Part shown: positions 57,890 to 64,000 of the stretch, one piece after another
Layout: each line of letters opens with the position of its first letter
Numbering within the stretch: position 1 is the stretch's first letter
Source of the DNA: Hemerocallis citrina
Lineage: Eukaryota > Streptophyta > Magnoliopsida > Asparagales > Asphodelaceae
Length of the DNA: 64,000 nt
Direction of reading: 5' to 3'
Assembly (NCBI GenBank): GCA_017893485.1
Contig: JACEHZ010000588.1
Span: 434,001 to 498,000, forward strand
Notes under the pieces: model-generated
The model's database searches: none
What the model saw: only the letters and a program-made list of their open reading frames with translations
Told to the model about the DNA's origin: nothing
Program-made: the position numbers and the translations under genes

Positions 57890-58830
57890 GGATCCCTGTC
57901 AGAGAATGTCACCAGAATTCCGAGGCTTTTTGGTGGTGGAAAGTTCTGTACCGAATTAACTTCTTGAATGAAGGCCTTTCAGGAGGAGTTCGACTCTCCT
58001 CCCCGCCCCCCATTGGACCTCCATGGATAAGGTGGAGGATGGCCGCAAGTTCGGAGTCTTGGGACTTGGCAGGCCTTTCGGTTCGCTTATTAGATCCCCG
58101 GGGTGGAGGAGGATCGGCTCTGTCTTTCCTGACGAACTTTGCTAACTGTCCTTGCTGAATAGGAGATTCAATCACCTCCTTGAGGGTCCAACAATTGTCC
58201 GTGTTGTGGTCGTGGTCGTGGTTCTTGTGAAAGCGGCACCACTTTTCTCTGTTCCTTCTCTTACCAGTGGTATTTATCTTCGGGGACGGATGGAGCAGTC
58301 ATTCCTTGTCTACTTCCATAAGGACAGCCGAGATACTGGCATTGAGGGGGGTGGATTTTTCAAAAGGAGGATGAGGGCGGCACTGGCCATTATTGTCTCT
58401 CTGGAGCTTCTTGGGACCTTCTTCATCCGCACCCTTTCGTTTATTCTTGGATGGAGCTCCTTCTGATCATGGGGATGCAGGACCTTTTCAGCCCAGATGG
58501 ACTTCTCACTCCTCAGCAGAAGTTTTGAGAAGTCCCGATAAGGCTTCTTAGCGAGGGATGCCTTTAAGTCGGCATGGTTGATGTTGTGTCTGAACATTGC
58601 AGAGGCTACTGATTGGCCGAGAGAGGCAATATATAGCCCTAGTTCTCTTTGGGTTCACTTTCAGACCGAGCTTCAGTGGTAAAGCACCGAACATAATCTC
58701 TTAGGCGTTCACATTTCCTTTGACTGAGGGCTAGCAAGGATGTACTTTTTCATCCCGGCGACTGCTAACGAAGTGGGTAAGGAAGAGCTCCTTAAACTGG
58801 TAAAATGAGAAGATGGAGATTAGGGATAAA
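57890..58830 (-). pseudogene. Fragment of a Ty3/Gypsy gag
   Basis: The minus strand encodes, with frameshifts, the end of a Gag like that at 33958-34740: FRHNINHADLKASLAKKPYR, LLLRSEK, a His/Cys spacer region in another frame, and VIESPIQQGQLAKFVRKD. No LTR of this copy is visible. It is truncated on the right by the LTR starting at 58831. Confidence 0.8.
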
Positions 58831-59120
58831 TGTAACCCCTGTTTTCCGTTTACTGTATTTTGGGTGTATTTTCTTTTTCCGTGTATTATCTGGGTTTGGG
58901 TTCTTTATAAAAAATTTCATTTTCTTAAATTCATTTTATTTCAAAAGTATTTCGTATCTCCTGTTAAAATCCGTTCTTTTCATTTATTGTATTTATTGTT
59001 ATTTTCAAATGATTCTTATATTATAATACAAATCTATTGTTACTATTACTTTGATTTCCATTATTATTACTATTACTATTATTTTTAATACTATTATTAT
59101 TATTATGGTTATTTTTATTG

Positions 59121-59155
<35 letters not shown>

Positions 59156-62100
59156 TCTATAAAACCCTAATTGTATATATTTATTGGGTATTTTATTTAT
59201 TCATTTTTGTGCTCAAATCCTATTTTAAAACCCTACATTCTATTTATTTTAATCCCTAATCCACTTATACCCTATAACCCATTATCGGATCCATTAAACT
59301 TACCCCATACCCTGTTTTTAAACACCCTACCCATTTGCACCCTCTACCCGAAACCCAATTACCCGTTAACCCTAACTACCCAACTCCTATATATATATCC
59401 CCCCGTAAACCCTTCTGCTCCATCTAACCCATACAGTCGCCTTCCTCCTTCTCATATCTCTCTCCCTGCACCTCCTAAAACCCATCCCTACCTCCGTTTC
59501 CATTGCACCCCTGACCTCGTCTGCCTTTGCCGCTCTCCTGTCCTAGCCCTGTGCCTCACCCCATGCGCCCCTGTGCTCTGCCAGCATCTCTCGGTGTGTT
59601 GTCCCTCCGACGCACAGCCACGCTGCCTTTGCATCGCCATTCAACCAGCGACACAGCGCGCTTCCCGCCTGTGTGCGCTCCTCCGCAGCGCCAGCCCCAG
59701 CACCCTGTCATGCCGCCCTACGCTGCACAGTCCCTGACCACCCCCTTCACTCTAGCGCCTTGTGCTACTTCCCTGCCTCCTGCCACATTGCAGATAGCCA
59801 CGATGCTCCCCCTGCCGTCCACCGCCCTCGTGTCCCCTGGCCGCCGCCCGCCCGCCGTCAGAGCCATGCAGTTGCCAAGTCGAGACCCCATTGCCATGGG
59901 TTGTTTTGATCAAGTGTTGATCATTTGATTATGGGCCATCCATTTGATTGTGATCTTGATCTTGATTGATTCCTAGTTGTCCATTGATTTGATCTTGATC
60001 ATCACCATCGGGGTGATCTTGGCCGTCCGTTGGATCTTGATCATCATGCTTGATTGGATGTGGGTCGTCAATCTTCTCTTGATCATCCGATTAGATCCTA
60101 GCCATTCGATCTCTTCTTGATCGTCACGATCATAATGATCATCAACTTTCTTTGATCGCACCCATTCGATCGATCGATCTTGATCATCATCTTCATCATC
60201 TGGGAGATCTGGCCGTTCGATCTGATCCGATCATCTTGATCTTGATCTTTGATCTCAGTAGTCCGATTATGTTCATGATCTTGTTCGTGATCATCTCGTT
60301 CGTTGGTTTGTGTTCGTGGTTGGTTTGTGATCCGTTCGTTGTGTTCGTGCCCCGGGAATTCGTTCTCGTTATTCTTGCTTTTGCTTCATGGGTTTCTTCG
60401 TCTCTCGGGCAAGTAACTTGTATTCTTTCTTTGTGTAATACAAGTACTAAATACCGCTTGTAGTGTAATTGGGTTCTAGAGACAATTTGTGTGTGAATTC
60501 CCTTGTTGATATTGTCTCTATAGTGATGATTTGACCCTAGTTGCCTCACGACATACATGACATGATATAACTTAGGGTTGACCACTTTTGATGTGTATGT
60601 TCATGCTATTTTGTGATATCAAGTGATTGATGTATTATTCGTAATATACTTGTCGAATACTTGCAAAATACCCTGTACCATGTTGTTTGGACATCTAGAA
60701 CACTATATTTCATGTTTGGGTTGATTTGGATGAATTTCGTATAATCTATGTTGTTTTGCATGTGAAGAGCAAATTTGTATTTTTCTTTTATCCTGATGTT
60801 GATCAGTATTTTAGACCCTATTAAGGTCAGTATTTGAAAATATTTTGCGAACATGATTTGGAGAGAATTCTGTCTATTTTCTAACCCTTTTGACGGATCT
60901 CGGTTTCGATTTTTGGTTTGCGAGTTATGTCTATTTTACTACAGTAGTGTTGAAAGATTTCCAGATTGTGTTTTCTGTGAATTATAAAGAGTAATCTATT
61001 TTTATTCTGGAGTTAAATTTATTATTTTGATCTAAAATTTTGCTCAGTATTTCTAGACTTGATTGGGATTTTTCTATAATTTTGGTGGATTTATTTGAGG
61101 AGTTTTACAAACATTTTCATGCTCGCAAATAAAGATTTTACATGCAGAATTTTACTACTGTTCAGTAAAGAACTTGATCTTCGACCTAATTCTACTTGAT
61201 GTTTGAAAATTTTTCTAAATATGAAAGTTAGCCTACTGTATCTATTTTATTAACCTTTTGGCAGATTTGGATTTCGATTTATGGTTTGCGAGATATTGCA
61301 TTTTTACGTACTGCAGTGTTTGTGATTTCAGAGTTACAAAACTACTGCATCTAGATGTTTTCTGATTTTACTTGACCACTCTATTAATATTGAAAAATTA
61401 TGAAACTTGTTTTTCAGTTACTACACATATTGGGGAATACCCCAGATTTTTAGTGGATTTAATTAATGAGTTTTCATGCTGTTAACCTGACTTTGAATAC
61501 AATCTTCTGATTTCTGGCTGAACATGTTTTCTGGTTTCAATTCAGTTTTGACTGATGTTTTGGTGAAACACTATATGACTTATATATATTTACTGGATTC
61601 GGCCGGGAGTTTATTTTTCAGATTCTTTGGCGGATCCAGATTTGCATGTTTGTAGCAACGAGAATCTCAGTTTTAGTGCAGTACTGTCTTGCTGTCCTGA
61701 GCTAGAATTTTCGTTGTATTATCCTGTTATGAGTTATCTTTTACCTGAACATGTTTATTCTTCATCCTGAACCTGTTACTTATTTGTATCATGCTATTCT
61801 TGCTCTGTTTGTGACACATATATGTCTGTATGATAATAATAACAAATAATCAAGTCGGGGTTAAGGGAATGATCTAGTAGTGGAAAATATAGAAATATGA
61901 ACTCAGAAGGGGGCCCGTGTTTCCCATTACTTGCCACCATGTTTTATGATTACATGATTCATGCTTGATACTACTTGTTGCCATGTTTCATGACTACATG
62001 ATTCATGCTTGATATTACTTGTTGCCATTTTCATGATTACATGATTCATGCTTGATAATACTTGTTGCCATGTTTCATGACTACATGATTCATGCTTGAT

Positions 62101-63148
62101 ACAACTTGTTGCCAAGTTTCATGACTACATGATTCAGCTTGATACTACTTGTTGCCATGTTTCATGACTATATGATTCATGCTTGATACTACTTGTTGGC
62201 ATGTTTCATGACTACATGATTCATGCTTGATACTACTTGCTGTCACGTGTTCACAATTACGTGACTCGTGCTTGATACTTATTACTTGACTTGATGCCTG
62301 AGTACAAAGCCCCATAGAAACCCACCACTAGACCTAAACGAAACTGTTTGAATGTAGCAACCATGTGACAAAAAGCTGGGGCGCATGAAGTGCTACCTAG
62401 ATAGTAATAATACAAGACTTGAACATGATCACTTGATACTTAATACTTGTTACTTGTACATGACACCTGATACATGATATTTGATACTTGTTCACTTGAT
62501 ACTTGCTACATGACACTTGATACTTGATACTTGCTACTTGATACTTGTTACTCGTTTATATGATACTTGTTTTACTTGTCACTTGTTACTTGTCACTTAC
62601 ACTTGTTCATCTTGCCATGCTAGTTGTTATATTTTGTTATCATGCCTATTTCATGTTATTAGTTTACCCTTTTCCATGTACTTGTATCCTGCACTACAAG
62701 TGGCCCATAACTTGTATTGACGGGAGTTTGTTTTCTTTTTTCTATCCCTGCATTTGTTAAATTGTAGATTTTGGAGAACAGGTACCAGATGGTGTTGGTA
62801 AGATGAGATATTAGTGCTGGATTTTGCTATTATTATTATTTCTTGTTGCTTGTTTTTGAACAATAGTACTTGATTACTTGGATTTATTTGTATTTGGGCA
62901 ATGTGACCCAGGATATTTGACTTATTCAGATCTGGATTATTTGGGATTATAATATTTTGGTTTCAAGTATTCTTGTTGGTATTTTGGTTCATATGTGCAT
63001 GCTTGGTTGACTTTTCTTGCTTCCGACTCTGATTATTCTTGTGAAATGTTGTAAAGATTCCTGATAGCTTATGGATGATAAAAATTATTCACTGGGCTTA
63101 GTAACGTATCTGTATTCTGTATTCTCTTTTGGAAAGCGGGGCGTGATA
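58831..63148 (+). repeat. 5' LTR (4318 bp) of a long-LTR retrotransposon extending past the window
   Basis: The segment starts TGTAACCCCTG and ends AGCGGGGCGTGATA, and is followed ten bases later by a primer binding site, so it is a 5' LTR rather than a solo LTR. It shares its ends and several internal blocks with the solo LTR at 2137-4917. It contains (ATT)n at 59080-59155, a TATATATATA at about 59388-59397, a C-rich block (59400-59900) with artefactual open frames, a TTGATCATC-rich stretch (59905-60250) and a 44-bp tandem array. The terminal CA is changed to TA. Confidence 0.88.
61922..62280. repeat. Tandem array, 44-bp unit, about 8 copies
   Basis: The word CATGATTCATGCTTGATA, with 'acttgttgccatgtttcatg', recurs at about 61953, 61997, 62040, 62084, 62128, 62171 and 62215. 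It lies in the LTR. Confidence 0.92.
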
Positions 63149-63158
63149 AGGTTTTTAG

Positions 63159-63172
63159 TGGTATCAGAGCCC
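63159..63172 (+). other. Primer binding site (initiator tRNA-Met type)
   Basis: TGGTATCAGAGCCC ten bases after the LTR. It defines plus-strand orientation and the start of the internal region. Confidence 0.92.
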
Positions 63173-64000
63173 AGGTTTGGCTAATGTATCAGTTTGGCTG
63201 ATATATTAGACAAACTTGGCTCGAACTGGGATCGGCTCAACATCTCACCAACCATATATGCATAAATAAATTATTATCAACATTGATCTAGATACTAGTC
63301 TTATTCTTTTCTTTTTGATCCCTTCGTATTCAATTCTTTGATTCCTTGATTTTTTCGTCTTTTTCAGTCGTCCTTTTTGTTGATTTCTTCTTGGGTATGA
63401 ATTCATTCTTCCGTACCCATATTCTTTTGATTCTGGTGCTATCCATTCTTTTCTTTCTGTTTCGCCAGTCGGTATCGCTGGATGCTATTGGCAAAGTCTT
63501 CTCTGATCAGAGTGGCGCAGCGGAAGCGTTGTGGGCCCATTACCTACAAGTTCCAGGATTCTCTTGTTGTTTTTCCTTCATTGCATTGTTTGCTTCTCTA
63601 TCCCTTGCATTCACCTTCATCCGTTGACTCATTGCTTGGTTCATCTCATCCTTGTCCATCCTTCCTTCTATTCCAGCTCTATCTATTTCTTCTTCCCTTT
63701 GCTTTGTTATCTTGCTCGTCTTGTGTTGTTTCTTCCTCATTTTTGAAACTGGTTACTTCTTTCTTACATTCCATTTTGCCATCATGCACTCATTCATTAT
63801 TTGATTCAATTCTTACCAGTCTTTTTTTTCTTCTTTGATTCCAGTTCTACCTACTCCCTATCTTTGTTATCTTTTGTTGTTTCTTTCCTTTTGATACTGT
63901 TTATTTTCTTTCATGCATTCATTTGACCTCATTGTTATCCACTTCCATCTTTTTCTGGTGTTGCCACTGCCGTTTTCCTTTCCCTTTAATCCTCTGTTTT
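63173..64000 (+). mobile_element. Leader region of the long-LTR retrotransposon, cut by the window end
   Basis: A T-rich leader between the primer binding site and the expected gag. The hydrophobic frame at 63346-63627 overlaps the tRNA-like segment and has no recognisable domain, so I do not call it a gene. Gag and pol, if present, lie beyond 64000. Confidence 0.7.
63506..63560 (+). ncRNA. Partial initiator tRNA-Met sequence (sense, 5' about 55 nt)
   Basis: ATCAGAGTGGCGCAGCGGAA and GCG-TGTGGGCCCAT-ACC follow the plant initiator tRNA-Met from its first base through the D arm and the CAT anticodon (63538-63540) to the variable region (CCAGGAT), with about six mismatches. The A box is intact. 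The match ends at the T arm, so the B box and 3' acceptor strand are missing and it is not a functional tRNA gene. It lies 334 bp downstream of a primer site that pairs with the same tRNA. Confidence 0.82.

Noticed and set aside
59171..59928. Pro/Cys-rich frames of up to 188 codons
   Set aside because: Located in the C-rich block of the long LTR; three frames are open together, as expected from base composition.
63506..63560. A functional initiator tRNA-Met gene
   Set aside because: The match ends at the T arm, so the B box and 3' acceptor strand are missing.
63346..63627. Hydrophobic 93-codon frame, signal-peptide-like
   Set aside because: T-rich leader DNA, overlaps the tRNA-like segment, no similarity recognised.

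Overview
The window is nuclear DNA of a flowering plant. The grounds are GT-AG introns, long AT-rich intergenic stretches, initiator-Met-type primer binding sites (TGGTATCAGAGC) in several LTR retrotransposons, a Helitron, LINE, hAT and PIF/Harbinger elements, and one gene for a plastid protein-import receptor. I cannot name the species. Most of the 64 kb is nested transposable elements, and many have boundaries fixed by target-site duplications (TSDs) visible in the sequence.

Layout: 1-11776 is a stack of long LTRs. A degenerate minus-strand LTR carries two solo LTRs (2137-4917, TSD ACTAG; 6698-10626, TSD CTACA), and another LTR is cut by the window start. 11777-13948 holds simple repeats, two short tandem duplications and a 201-bp hAT-type MITE. 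13949-15115 is a complete non-autonomous Helitron carrying the first exon of a plastid phosphoenolpyruvate/phosphate translocator gene. 15254-20063 is a 5'-truncated, decayed LINE with a 17-bp TSD. 20293-24717 is a compact LTR retrotransposon (minus strand, TSD ACGTC, LTRs about 2% diverged) with no polymerase. Its interior is a chain of intron-free fragments of at least five unrelated host genes in one reading frame: acyl-CoA-binding kelch protein, LTA4H-type M1 aminopeptidase, peroxisomal citrate synthase, cobalamin-independent methionine synthase and a short-chain dehydrogenase.

25520-36447 is a second polymerase-less LTR element (gag only, minus strand) containing a roughly 113-bp minisatellite that is split by a solo LTR (30156-33080, TSD CGAGC). 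It sits inside a relic of the 3' end of a TOC159-like gene. 36823-38571 is a PIF/Harbinger-type element (TSD TTA) just upstream of the only apparently intact host gene.

That gene (38872-56738, three exons, 972 residues) encodes a TOC159-family GTPase receptor of the chloroplast outer envelope. Its 14-kb first intron holds a deleted Copia element, two solo LTRs facing each other 34 bp apart, a young chromovirus derivative in which Gag is fused in frame to the integrase tail and chromodomain, a tRNA-like SINE candidate, and a MITE ending 70 bp before exon 2. Downstream lie a gag fragment (about 57890-58830) and the 4.3-kb 5' LTR, primer binding site and leader of another long-LTR element that runs off the window. 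Its leader contains 55 nt of initiator tRNA-Met in sense orientation.

None of the elements has a full polymerase, so those that moved must have been mobilised in trans. LTR divergence gives the relative order: chromovirus derivative (about 0.8%) youngest, then the host-gene chimera (about 2%), then the gag/minisatellite element (about 5%). All alignments and counts were done by eye.
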